Assembly (NCBI GenBank): GCA_024699715.1
Contig: JANPRD010000005.1
Coordinates: 1-64,000 of the forward strand
Direction: 5' to 3'
Length of the DNA stretch: 64,000 nucleotides
From: Candidatus Methanophagales archaeon
GTDB lineage: Archaea; Halobacteriota; Syntropharchaeia; Alkanophagales; Methanospirareceae
Made by a program: the position numbers and the translations under genes
Part shown: positions 20,806-30,740 of the stretch, in pieces
Layout: each line of letters opens with the position of its first letter
How positions within the stretch are numbered: position 1 is the first letter of the stretch
The notes under the pieces: model-generated
Told to the model about the DNA's origin: nothing
Databases searched by the model: none
What the model saw: only the letters and a program-made list of their open reading frames with translations

Positions 20806-21411
20806 ATGCGGCTTTTCCGCAAGCGTAGGGCGAGAATCGGCATTTACGGCCCGCCGAATGCTGGAAAGACGACACTCGCAAACAGAATCATTCAAACTTT
20901 TGCGGATGGAGGCGAAATTGGTGAAGTAACGGAAATTCCTCACGAAACAAGGCGAGCAATACGCAGAGAAGGTATTACAATTGAGGCAAAAAGTGGTAAA
21001 AAGAGGGCGAAGTTGCGAATAGATATTGTAGATACGCCCGGTTTAGCGACAAAAATAGACTTTAAGGACTTCATTCCTTTCGGATTAAGCGAGGAAGAGG
21101 CGAAAAGGAGGGCGAAAGAGGCAACTCAAGGCGTAATTGAGGCGATAAAGTGGCTTGACGACATAGATGGCGTCGTTCTCGTTTTTGATGCAACTGAAAA
21201 CCCTTACACTCAAACGAATATTGTGATTGTAGGCAACATGGAGGCTCGTGGTATTCCCATAATCATCGCAGCAAACAAGATTGATTTGCCAGAAGCGTCG
21301 CCTCAACGCATAAAAAATGCTTTCCCACAGCACACTGTCGTCCCAATTTCTGCTTTAAAAGGCGAAAACATGGACGCATTATATGAGGAGATGGCACGAA
21401 AATTCAGGTGA
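20806..21411 (+). CDS. Era-like GTP-binding protein
   Basis: [19 protein letters not shown] (G1), VDTPG (G3), [10 protein letters not shown] (G4). Confidence 0.9.
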   Translation: MRLFRKRRARIGIYGPPNAGKTTLANRIIQTFADGGEIGEVTEIPHETRRAIRREGITIEAKSGKKRAKLRIDIVDTPGLATKIDFKDFIPFGLSEEEAKRRAKEATQGVIEAIKWLDDIDGVVLVFDATENPYTQTNIVIVGNMEARGIPIIIAANKIDLPEASPQRIKNAFPQHTVVPISALKGENMDALYEEMARKFR

Positions 21412-21426
21412 AAGCGTGCTAAGAGG

Positions 21427-21771
21427 GTGAAGAGCATGAAAATAGAAGTTGATTTGATTTCAGAGGATAAAGTGAAGAGCATGGGTGTCGCAGAGAAGCT
21501 GCGATTCATTTTAGATGCGGTGAAAATGGGCAAGATTGTCGTCTTAGAGGGCGGTTTAACAGCGGAAGAGCAGATGAAACTGATAGAATTCACGATGCAA
21601 CAGATAGATGAGGACTTCACTGGAATTGAAATCAGCGGTTATCCCTCAAAAAGAGGAATCTTCAGAAGGAAAACTCGCCTCACTATCGTCGGTCCTGCGA
21701 GCATGATGAAGACAATAAAGAAGGATAAGGACTGGATTAGTGCTGTTATTTCCGCATCTTCTTCCGCTTGA
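21427..21771 (+). CDS. DUF2073 family protein
   Basis: MKIEVDLISEDKVKSMGVAEKLRFILDAVKMGKIVVLEGGLTAEEQMKLIE; follows the Era-like GTPase. Confidence 0.85.
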   Translation: MKSMKIEVDLISEDKVKSMGVAEKLRFILDAVKMGKIVVLEGGLTAEEQMKLIEFTMQQIDEDFTGIEISGYPSKRGIFRRKTRLTIVGPASMMKTIKKDKDWISAVISASSSA

Positions 21772-21902
21772 ACGCCATTCACTTGCTCCTCTCGCTCCTC
21801 TTGCTCCACCCGCTCCACCCGCTTCACCCGCTCCACTTGCTTCGTTTGCTCTGTTGCCTGCTTGCCCTGCTTGCCCTGCTTGCTCCGCCTGCTCAGCCAC
21901 GA

Positions 21903-22292
21903 TTAAATCAGCCCGCATTCTGAGAGCGCACGCATCTTCTTATCGCAAGCGGTAGTTGCTCTTGAGAGAGCCTCGCCGAGCTTTGCGCTCGCAACATTGA
22001 ACAAGCCTTCTTCAACGCTCTTCCGAATTTCCGCAATCTTTTCGCTGACCTGCGAGAACTCAACGAGGCGAGTTGCGTTCAGAGCGATGCCCGTCTCTGC
22101 GGAGAGAGCGTCAAGATATGCGAGGATTGCCCTTTTTGCACCCTTTAATTCATCGCCTTCAAGCCCTTCCGCAGCGGAAATGACTTTAAAGCCGATAATT
22201 AGCCCTGATTTTATCCGCTCTGCGAGCTGGTAGCCGATAATGTCCGCACGAACTCCCGAAAGTTTCCTGTCCATTCCCATTCCCCCTTTCAA
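21903..22292 (-). CDS. Conserved hypothetical alpha-helical protein
   Basis: 129-aa ORF, no family assigned by eye. Confidence 0.55.
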   Translation of the reverse strand: MKGGMGMDRKLSGVRADIIGYQLAERIKSGLIIGFKVISAAEGLEGDELKGAKRAILAYLDALSAETGIALNATRLVEFSQVSEKIAEIRKSVEEGLFNVASAKLGEALSRATTACDKKMRALSECGLI

Positions 22293-22403
22293 TGCAGGTC
22301 TTAAAAAGATTTGCTCAACGCCCCGTCTGAGATAGAGTGGAATAGAGTGGAAAAGGTGAAAATGTCGGAAGAAGGAGGAAATGGGTGAGTAATTGAAGGA
22401 ATG

Positions 22404-23121
22404 CTAAAAACGGAGATATTTCAGAGGAATGGAGCCGTCATGAATCGCAGTTGCGACCAAAGCACCAGAGACGCCAACATCCTTTAATTTAATCAAATCT
22501 TCACAACCTCGCACACCGCCACCGCAGAGGATATTATGTGAGGACTTCGCCACCGCAGAGCCATAAAAATCCGCATTCACACCCTCCTTTCGTGCCTACT
22601 TTGTCAAGATTCAGCAGAATTACATCCTTTAATGCATATTCATTTAGCATTTTTACAAGCTGAAGAGGCTCAAACTCCCTCAATTTTCTGTCTCTCGCAA
22701 GCACTTTCCCTCTTAAAATGTCAATACTGACGCTGACATGCACTCCACTTGGGACAGAACCGACGACAGCATCAATCAATTCAAGAGATGCGGTCTCAGT
22801 GCCAAGAACGATATTGTCTGCGAATTCCGCCGCTTCAAACGCATCCTCAACGCTTCTGACACCAAAATCAAGCATTATTTCACGCACAAACGCACGAATT
22901 TCCCTTATTTTCACCTTATTATCCCCTTTTCCCATAATTTTGTCCAAATCTGCAATATAAACTTCCGCAGGATTCACCTTTTTGACAACATAAGCAGGCT
23001 CTGAAGCATCAACAACGGAACTGAAGCGATGAATAGGCTCGTATTTCTCCCTTTCTCCCTTTCGTGCATGCACAACAACACCATCCTTCAAGTCCATCAC
23101 GAAAATAATGCGAAACTTCAT
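22404..23121 (-). pseudogene. HisA/HisF-family TIM-barrel protein with one apparent frameshift near 22583
   Basis: ORF 22534..23121 FVMDLKDGVVVHARKGEREKYEPI...IADLDKI; after removing one base in aaaggaggg continues EGVNADFYGSAVAKSSHNILCGGGVRGCEDLIKLKDVGVSGALVATAIHDGSIPLKYLRF-stop. Confidence 0.85.
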
Positions 23122-23126
23122 GCGTC

Positions 23127-23786
23127 CTATCGCTCCCTCACGCCGAAAATCTTCTTTTTAATGCTAATATACGCATCATAACTATATTTTCGCTTGTATT
23201 CTCTAAATAATTCAATAAAACTCGTTAAATTTTCCCGCAAATTCAGGAATTCCACCCTATTCGCTATATAAACTGCGAATTGAGTCACATTTTTCGGATG
23301 TTTCGTGTCGTAAGCACGCTCAAAATCTATGAAAATCGGTCTCAATTCAGAGCGAGAATGAGAGACAATAATATGCTTGTCTGGATGGTTCATTTCGCAT
23401 TTTTGTATGCCCATTTTATCAAGTTTGAAGCATATATCCATGCATTTCTCAAGAACTTCCAGCACTTCTTCACGACTTCCTACCTCTAATAACTCCGCTA
23501 TGCTCACTCCCTTTATGATTTCCATCTCTATTTCCAAATTTTCGGGGTCAAACCTGTAAATTTTAGGGACGAAACCGAAAGGTTGAAGTGTCAGAAGATA
23601 TTTGACTTCCTTCCAGAAATTCAGCGTCAGCGAGGGAGGGAACACTTTGACAACTTTTCCGTTCTGAACTCTCACGACGGAGTGCCTGCCTCTCAACACA
23701 CGCTCGCATGCGCATTCCTCCTCTCTCCGCCTCTGCATTTCTCCATGCTTCTCCGTCTGGTTCTCTGCTTTTGGATGCATTGACAT
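23127..23786 (-). CDS. Predicted serine/threonine protein kinase (COG2112-like)
   Basis: GRHSVVRVQNGKVVKVFPPS..., MNHPDKHIIV, PIFIDFERAYDTKHPKNVTQF. Confidence 0.8.
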   Translation of the reverse strand: MSMHPKAENQTEKHGEMQRRREEECACERVLRGRHSVVRVQNGKVVKVFPPSLTLNFWKEVKYLLTLQPFGFVPKIYRFDPENLEIEMEIIKGVSIAELLEVGSREEVLEVLEKCMDICFKLDKMGIQKCEMNHPDKHIIVSHSRSELRPIFIDFERAYDTKHPKNVTQFAVYIANRVEFLNLRENLTSFIELFREYKRKYSYDAYISIKKKIFGVRER

Positions 23787-23881
23787 TATTCTCCCGCCCC
23801 CTCACCTCCTCGCTTAAGGTTTTCTTTGAGAAATGAATAAATGAGACGAAAAAGAGACGAGCAGGAGGAGCGGAGAAAGGA

Positions 23882-26557
23882 ATGCAGAAAGCCCGTGAAT
23901 ACAGCGAGGAAGAGATTTACGGCATGCTTGAGCCTTACATAGCGGAGTGGTTCAGGCGAAAATATGGGCATTTCACGCCTCCCCAGCGTTATGCGATTGT
24001 TGAGATAGCGAAGAAGAGGAACATTTTGATATGCGCACCGACGGGAAGTGGAAAAACTTTCGCATGCTTCTTGGGCATTTTGAACTATTTATGCAGGCTA
24101 AATGCATCAGGAAAACTTGAAGACAGGGTTTATTGCCTCTACATTAGTCCTTTGAAGGCGTTGGGTAACGACATTCGCAGGAATTTAGAAGAGCCTTTGA
24201 GGGAGATTTCGGAGGTGCTGCGAGAGCGTCAGGGCGTAGAACTCGGCATTAGAATAGCGGTGAGAACAGGCGACACGACGCAAGCGGAGCGACAAAAAAT
24301 GCTGAAGAAGCCACCGCACATCCTAATTACGACGCCTGAGACGGCTGCGATTGTGCTGAATGCGCCGAAGTTCAGGGAGCATTTGCGCAAATTGGAGTTC
24401 GTCGTTGTGGATGAGATTCACGAGCTTGCGGATTCTAAGCGAGGGGCGCACTTGAGCATCACGCTTGAACGCTTGCAGCATTTCTGCGAGAATGAGTTCG
24501 TTCGCATCGGAATGAGTGCGACGATTTCTCCGCTTGAGGAAGTTGCGAAGTTCCTCGTTGGCTGCGAGAACGACGAAAAAGGTGAGTTGAAGCCTCGTCC
24601 TTGTTTGATTGCGGATGTCTCATTTGCAAAAAAGTTGGATGTGCGAGTGGTCTCGCCGGGTTCTTTCTCATTCTCACCACAAGAAACGGCAGAGGCGGAG
24701 GATGCGTGGGACTTGACATCTGCACTATATGAGCGGGTGCGGGAATTTGTTGAGAGGCATCGCTCAACGCTCGTATTCACGAACACTCGTTCTGGTGCGG
24801 AGCGGGTCTCATACAAGTTGAAGCGATTGCTTGACTGCGGTGAAGATGTCGGAACGCACCACAGCTCGCTCTCAAGAGAAGTCAGGCTCGCAGTTGAAGA
24901 AGGCTTGAAAGCAGGCAGGATGAAGGCGGTTGTCTGCTCTTCTTCGCTTGAACTCGGCATAGACATAGGTGCTTTGGACTTCTGCGTCCTTATTGGCTCG
25001 CCGAAGAGCTCAACTCGCCTCATTCAGCGTGTGGGTCGCTCCGGACACAGCCTCAAGCGGACAGCGAAAGGATGCCTTGTTGTCACTGACTTGGACGACC
25101 TCGTTGAGTGTGCGGTTCTTGCGAAGCGGGCATCTGAACGGAAACTTGACCGTGTTCAGATTGTCGGTTGCGCCCTTGATGTGCTTGCTCAGCACCTCGT
25201 CGGCTTCGCTCTTGAGCGTAAATGGAGCGTTGAAGAGGTGTTCAACATCGTGAGGAAAGCTTACCCCTACCGAAACTTAAGAAAAGAGCAATTAATCTCG
25301 GTTCTACGCTACCTCTCTGGCAAGTATTCAGAATTAGAGAGCGTTAAGGTTTATCCGAAGATATGGTTTGACGAGAAAGAGGGGGTTTTTGGTCGCAAAA
25401 AGAATGTTCGTGGCATTTACATGGCACATATTGGCACTATTCCCTCCGAAAGTTCCGTTCAAGTATATCAGAAATCGCCTCGTAAGTGGATAGGAGAGAT
25501 TGACGAGCCGTTTTTGGAGCGACTTGAGCGTGGCGACATTTTCGTCTTGGGCGGAAAGACATACAAGTTCCTGCATGCTGACGGCTTAAGGGCATTCGTT
25601 GAGCCTTGCGAGGGATTACCGCCAACGATTCCCTCTTGGGTCGGCGAGATGCTTCCGCTTGAATACGACTCCGCTTTGGATGTCGGAAGGTTCAGGGCTG
25701 AAATGGAGCGGAGAATGGAGGATGCCGCAAATAAGCACGGTAAAAACTGGAGAAATGCGGTTAAATCTTGGCTGAAGCGGGAATATCGCCTTGAAGACGA
25801 AGCAGCGGAAGACATAATCGCATATTTTGAGCGTCAGAAGATGTTTCTCGGCGTGATTCCAACACATAAACGCATCGTTGTTGAGCATTTCACCGATGAT
25901 TTGCATCGCAAGAACATCATTTTCCATGCTTTGTTCGGCAGGAGAACGCTTGACGCCCTCTCTCGTGCCTTCGCTTTCGCCCTCTCTCGCAAGTTCAATA
26001 TGAATGTCTCTGTGACGCTGAACGACAACGGCTTCATTTTGCGAGTCCCTCGTGAGATTTCCGTGCGAGATGCGGTTGAGATGCTGAAAAAGGAAGTGAG
26101 GAGCGAAAATGTTGAGGAATTACTGCGGAAGAGTGTGCAAAACACGGAGCTTTTCAAGCGAAGATTCAGGCATTGTGCTGTTCGTGGTCTCATGGTTCTC
26201 AAACAATACAAGGGTTTTGATATTGGTGTCGGGAAACAACAGCGAAGCTCCTCCTCAATACTCGAAATTGTGCGTAAGATTGATGGTTTTCCGATAGTTG
26301 AGGAGACATTTAGGGAGATTTTGGAGGAAGTTTTTGATATTGAGCATGTGAAAGAAGTTTTGCGAGGGATTGAGCGAGGTGAGATTGAAATTAAGGTGGT
26401 GGAGACGCCATTTCCTTCGCCTTTCGCACATAATCTCGTTGCTTTGCAGGCTTCAGATGTGATTTTAATGGAATCCCGCCGTGAATTGCTCCTTCAATTG
26501 CATCGCAAAGTCCTTGAATATATCAAAGGAGGGGCGGAATCATCACCGAAAATTTAA
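23882..26557 (+). CDS. Lhr-family ATP-dependent helicase
   Basis: ICAPTGSGKTFACFL, VVDEIHELADSKRGAHLSITLERL, LIQRVGRSGHS. Confidence 0.92.
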   Translation: MQKAREYSEEEIYGMLEPYIAEWFRRKYGHFTPPQRYAIVEIAKKRNILICAPTGSGKTFACFLGILNYLCRLNASGKLEDRVYCLYISPLKALGNDIRRNLEEPLREISEVLRERQGVELGIRIAVRTGDTTQAERQKMLKKPPHILITTPETAAIVLNAPKFREHLRKLEFVVVDEIHELADSKRGAHLSITLERLQHFCENEFVRIGMSATISPLEEVAKFLVGCENDEKGELKPRPCLIADVSFAKKLDVRVVSPGSFSFSPQETAEAEDAWDLTSALYERVREFVERHRSTLVFTNTRSGAERVSYKLKRLLDCGEDVGTHHSSLSREVRLAVEEGLKAGRMKAVVCSSSLELGIDIGALDFCVLIGSPKSSTRLIQRVGRSGHSLKRTAKGCLVVTDLDDLVECAVLAKRASERKLDRVQIVGCALDVLAQHLVGFALERKWSVEEVFNIVRKAYPYRNLRKEQLISVLRYLSGKYSELESVKVYPKIWFDEKEGVFGRKKNVRGIYMAHIGTIPSESSVQVYQKSPRKWIGEIDEPFLERLERGDIFVLGGKTYKFLHADGLRAFVEPCEGLPPTIPSWVGEMLPLEYDSALDVGRFRAEMERRMEDAANKHGKNWRNAVKSWLKREYRLEDEAAEDIIAYFERQKMFLGVIPTHKRIVVEHFTDDLHRKNIIFHALFGRRTLDALSRAFAFALSRKFNMNVSVTLNDNGFILRVPREISVRDAVEMLKKEVRSENVEELLRKSVQNTELFKRRFRHCAVRGLMVLKQYKGFDIGVGKQQRSSSSILEIVRKIDGFPIVEETFREILEEVFDIEHVKEVLRGIERGEIEIKVVETPFPSPFAHNLVALQASDVILMESRRELLLQLHRKVLEYIKGGAESSPKI

Positions 26558-26577
26558 ATATTCGGAGGGCGAAAGGA

Positions 26578-26778
26578 TTGAAGGAGATGAAGCCTTCGCT
26601 GCTTGAAATCTTGTGCTGTCCGAAGTGCAAGGGGGATTTGGAGTTGCATGTGTTTGAGAGCGACGAGGAGAGCGGAGAAATCATCTCTGGCGACCTCTAC
26701 TGCAAGAACTGCGACATACATTTCCCGATTGAAGACGGCATCCCAAACATGCTCCTGCCAGAGCAGCGAGAGGAGTAG
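26578..26778 (+). CDS. Trm112-family protein
   Basis: LLEILCCPKCKGDLELHVF...DLYCKNCDIHFPIEDGIPNMLLPE. Confidence 0.9.
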   Translation: MKEMKPSLLEILCCPKCKGDLELHVFESDEESGEIISGDLYCKNCDIHFPIEDGIPNMLLPEQREE

Positions 26779-26963
26779 AAGAGGACGGAGAGAAAAAGGG
26801 AAGGATACGCAGAGCCTCCCTTACTTGGCTCTTTCCTCTGTGCTGGCATGATGTTTTACATTTCCTTCTGCCCTATTTCTTCCCTACTCCCACAGACACA
26901 CCCACTAAATTAATTAATGAATAACAAGAAGAAGTGAAGGAAGCGTGAGAGGGCTTCGGAAAA

Positions 26964-28646
26964 ATGAAGTATATAGTGGTAACGGGGGGAGTAATAAGCG
27001 GATTGGGGAAGGGAATAACGACAGCATCAATAGGAAGAATACTGAAAGACAGGGGTTATAATGTCGTTCCTATCAAAATTGACCCTTATATTAACATAGA
27101 TGCGGGAACAATGAACCCATTTCAGCACGGAGAGGTCTATGTTCTTGCGGATGGCACTGAAGTAGACCTTGATTTCGGTCATTATGAGCGATTCATGGAT
27201 ATTGAACTGCGGAGAGAGCATAACATCACAACAGGCGTTATTTACCTCGCTGTGATTGAGCGTGAGCGTCGTGGTGAATACCTGGGGCAAACAGTCCAAA
27301 TCATCCCGCATGTCACGAATGAAATAAAGGATAGGGTGAGGAGCGTCGCAGCTCGTTCCAAAGCAGATATATGTCTTGTGGAGATTGGCGGGACAGTCGG
27401 CGACATAGAGAGCATGCCTTTCCTTGAGGCAGTTCGTCAGATGCGCAGAGAGGAGCGTCGTGAGGATTTCCTGCTCGTTCATGTGACTTTAGTTCCGCTG
27501 ACGACGCATGGCGAGCAGAAGACGAAGCCGACGCAACACTCCGTGAAGGCGCTCCGTGAGCTCGGTTTGCAGCCTGATATTATCGTTGCGAGGTGCAAGG
27601 AGCCACTCTCCGCTTCTGTGAAGGAGAAGATTGCGATGTTCTGCGATGTTCAAAAGCGGGATGTGATAAGTGCGCCTGACACTGAGGAGATATATGAAGT
27701 GCCTGCTCTTCTTGAAAATGAGGGTATTTTTGAGCGTATTCGTGAGAAAATGCATCTGAACAGGACAAGAAAGAATAAAGAATGGGAGCGTTTGGTTGAA
27801 AGATGCAGGATTTTGCGTTCAAACGACGCACCGAAGGTGAAAATTGCGATTGTCGGCAAATATACGGGTTTAGAAGACTCTTATTTGAGCATTAAAGAGG
27901 CGATTAAGCATGCTGCGATGCATTTGGGATGCTCTTACGAGAACATCTGGATTGAAGCGGAGGATTTAGAAAATGGGCATCGTGTGAAAGAGATTCTTCG
28001 TGCAGACGGCATTCTAGTGCCTGGTGGCTTCGGAGAGCGAGGAGCGGAGGGTAAAATTAAAGCGATTGAGATTGCTCGTGAGCATAAGATTCCATTCCTC
28101 GGTCTCTGCTTCGGCTTCCAGCTCGCAGTCGTGGAGTTTGCGAGGAATGTCGTTGGTCTGAAAAATGCGAACTCAACGGAATTGTGCGAGGACACGCCTT
28201 TTCCTGTCGTTGATTTGCTTGAGGAGCAGCGCTCAGTTGATAAAAAGGGCGGAACGATGCGACTCGGAAACAGCACTGTCGTCTTGCGTGAGAACTCGTT
28301 GGCGGCGAGCATTTACAACGCAACGAGAATCGTTGAGAGGCATCGCCACCGCTACGAAGTGAATCCCGCATTCGTTGACGCTCTGACAGACGCAGGATTG
28401 ATTTTCTCAGGCACGGATTTGAGCGGAAAACGCATGGAAGTCCTTGAGATGCCCGTGGAGAAGCACCCTTTCTTCTTCGCCGTTCAGTTCCACCCCGAAT
28501 TCCGCTCAAGACCTAACAGACCTTCCCCGCCTTTCAAAGCGTTCATCCTCGCTTGCATGCGCTACCACAACAACACAACAAAACAGAAAAACACTCCCCT
28601 ACAATGCACTCGCTTTAGAAAAATAAAGAAATGTAAGCATGCGTAA
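26964..28646 (+). CDS. pyrG: CTP synthase
   Basis: [62 protein letters not shown]. Confidence 0.96.
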   Translation: MKYIVVTGGVISGLGKGITTASIGRILKDRGYNVVPIKIDPYINIDAGTMNPFQHGEVYVLADGTEVDLDFGHYERFMDIELRREHNITTGVIYLAVIERERRGEYLGQTVQIIPHVTNEIKDRVRSVAARSKADICLVEIGGTVGDIESMPFLEAVRQMRREERREDFLLVHVTLVPLTTHGEQKTKPTQHSVKALRELGLQPDIIVARCKEPLSASVKEKIAMFCDVQKRDVISAPDTEEIYEVPALLENEGIFERIREKMHLNRTRKNKEWERLVERCRILRSNDAPKVKIAIVGKYTGLEDSYLSIKEAIKHAAMHLGCSYENIWIEAEDLENGHRVKEILRADGILVPGGFGERGAEGKIKAIEIAREHKIPFLGLCFGFQLAVVEFARNVVGLKNANSTELCEDTPFPVVDLLEEQRSVDKKGGTMRLGNSTVVLRENSLAASIYNATRIVERHRHRYEVNPAFVDALTDAGLIFSGTDLSGKRMEVLEMPVEKHPFFFAVQFHPEFRSRPNRPSPPFKAFILACMRYHNNTTKQKNTPLQCTRFRKIKKCKHA

Positions 28647-28682
28647 TATTTATATTGGTTTTGGAACAGTAAAAGAGGTGGA

Positions 28683-29297
28683 ATGGTAACATTAAGCGAA
28701 TTAAAAGAAAAATGCAGGAAATTTGAAGAAAGAGAAGGAAGAGCAAGCTTCTACAAGTTAGCATCTGAAATTAAAGATGACCATCCTTTGCAAGCTGCGG
28801 TAATCATTCTTGCTACTTGGAATCGGGAGATTCCCCAAACGGATAGAAGGTTACAAGGAATTTCTCATTAACTTAAAAGATGCATTAAACTCGTGCAAAC
28901 CATTATTTGACAAGCTTAAAGACAAGGAGTTTAGGACATCAAATTTTGACGAGTTAGCAAATGAAATAAAGGAAATTTACTCAAAATTGTCAAAAATAGA
29001 AGGCGTTAAACATACTGGAGCTTCAAAGATTTTTCATTTGTTTTGTCCAAATTTGATTGTAATGTGGGATGATTGCATAAGAAGAATGTATGGAAAGAAA
29101 AAATGTAGGGAGAATATGGTATTAAAATTGAAGGAAATAATCCGACTTGGCAAGACTTTTTGAACTTTCAGAAACTTATGCAAAAAATATTCGGACACAT
29201 TGACTGGGATGAAAAAGAGAAAACACTACCAAAGGCTATAGATGAGTATAATTATGTAGAATGCCATTTTGAAAGTGAGAAAAGGTTTTGCGAATGA
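28683..29297 (+). pseudogene. Frameshifted conserved hypothetical protein
   Basis: 28683..28871 ends ...AVIILATWN; continues in another frame as GRFPKRIEGYKEFLINLKDALNSC (28810..29163) and again as GNNPTWQDFLNFQKLMQKIFGHIDWDEKEKTLPKAIDEYNYVECHFESEKRFCE. Confidence 0.65.
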
Positions 29298-29306
29298 GTT
29301 AAAGAT

Positions 29307-29918
29307 ATGAGGCAGTTCGTGTTGTATGCACGGAAGGCGGTGACAAGCCCGGATTTCTCTTTGGACGACCTTCCTGGGAGCGGGGGGCGCATGGATTTAG
29401 TTGCTCGCTGTGTTTGCAGCGCCCTTTGGATAAGTCACGGCTTGCGTAGAGATGCTTGCATTCACATCGCTGCATACGGCAGACCGAATCCGCCTGTTGT
29501 CATATCTTTTTACGGCGATAAATTGAGGAATGTCTCGCCTGATGAGCGAAATATCGCATCATGGATAAAAATAGCGCTTGCTTCAAAGCGTAAAAATCCG
29601 GGTATTGCAGTCAGAAGAGGCTTGAGCTTTCAGAAATTGATAGAAGAACTCGCATCTTCAGGTAATTTCTTCTATATTTTGCATGAAGATGGCGTTCCTG
29701 TTGATGATGTTGATTTGAAAGCGGATGCGGTTTTTGTCTTGGGCGACCATCTCGGCATTCCACGCAAGGAAGAAAAATTCGTTGAGCGATTTCCGCATGA
29801 GAAAATCTCTCTCGGCAACATCTCATACTTGGCGTCGCAGTGCATCACAATCATCCACTACGAACTCGACAGACGCTCTCAAAACTCCATTCAGATGAGC
29901 GCTGATTCTTCTCTTTAA
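29307..29918 (+). CDS. trmY: tRNA (pseudouridine(54)-N(1))-methyltransferase
   Basis: LPGSGGRMDLVARCVCSALWISHGLRRDACIHI, VFVLGDHLGI, ISLGNISYLASQCITIIHYELDR. Confidence 0.92.
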   Translation: MRQFVLYARKAVTSPDFSLDDLPGSGGRMDLVARCVCSALWISHGLRRDACIHIAAYGRPNPPVVISFYGDKLRNVSPDERNIASWIKIALASKRKNPGIAVRRGLSFQKLIEELASSGNFFYILHEDGVPVDDVDLKADAVFVLGDHLGIPRKEEKFVERFPHEKISLGNISYLASQCITIIHYELDRRSQNSIQMSADSSL

Positions 29919-30050
29919 CTTTATTCAGCCTCGCACAATGCAAACTCTTGCGTCTCCTCAACTTAAAGCTCATCTAAGGTTACTTGGCAAGATTCGGATT
30001 CTTCGTCACTTCTTGTGCCTCTTGATTTACTTCTTGAAATTTTAACGGAG

Positions 30051-30740
30051 CTAAGAATCTCTAAACTCTCTTGTAAGAACATCGTAAAGTTTGTTTAAAT
30101 CAAAGTCAATCTTGAGCATTTTCATAGATATACTGTCAATTTTCCTTTGAATTTCGTCCCTCTCTTTTATTCTTTGGTATAGTGTCTTTGCCTCTAATTT
30201 ACCAATTTCCTCAAATATTTTAACCGCTTTTTTAATTATTGAACTTTTAAGATTATTAAAATCTGGAATGTGAACTAATGACCATATAGGTTTATCGTGT
30301 AGAGTAACCCATGCTCCTCCCACTTCAGATAGTAAAGCCAGTAACTGAACCAGTGTAAAGGAGCTGTTAAGGTATAATACTAAAGCTTTTTTAATTTCAT
30401 CTGAGATGTTTGCATCTAAATTTAACAAAGCAGAGGTCGTTCCTATTACTCTATTTTCACTATAATATGCTAAGTAGCGTATTGTTGCCGTTAAATTGAC
30501 TTTCCTACCAAGCAAAATATTCCCAGCATGATCTCTGTAAGCCTCTCTTATATCTTTGCAAGCCTCATTAAGTTTTTTGGAATTTATTAGTCCTGTGATT
30601 TCTCTGATTTCTTTGGGAATCGCATTCGGCTCAATTATGGCGTATTCTTCTTTATTAGTTAAGTCCATATATTTTACTCCCGCATAAGTTCTAAGAGAGC
30701 AAACTGCCTTATCTTTTTTGACTTTAAAATTTCCTACCAT
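30051..30740 (-). CDS. Type IIG-like RM protein, C-terminal (specificity-like) part
   Basis: Directly follows and slightly overlaps the MTase ORF in another frame; ends in a coiled-coil-like segment. Confidence 0.65.
   Translation of the reverse strand: MVGNFKVKKDKAVCSLRTYAGVKYMDLTNKEEYAIIEPNAIPKEIREITGLINSKKLNEACKDIREAYRDHAGNILLGRKVNLTATIRYLAYYSENRVIGTTSALLNLDANISDEIKKALVLYLNSSFTLVQLLALLSEVGGAWVTLHDKPIWSLVHIPDFNNLKSSIIKKAVKIFEEIGKLEAKTLYQRIKERDEIQRKIDSISMKMLKIDFDLNKLYDVLTREFRDS

Noticed and set aside
24418-25023. 201-aa ORF antisense to the Lhr-like helicase
   Set aside because: Ser-rich shadow ORF with no recognisable motif
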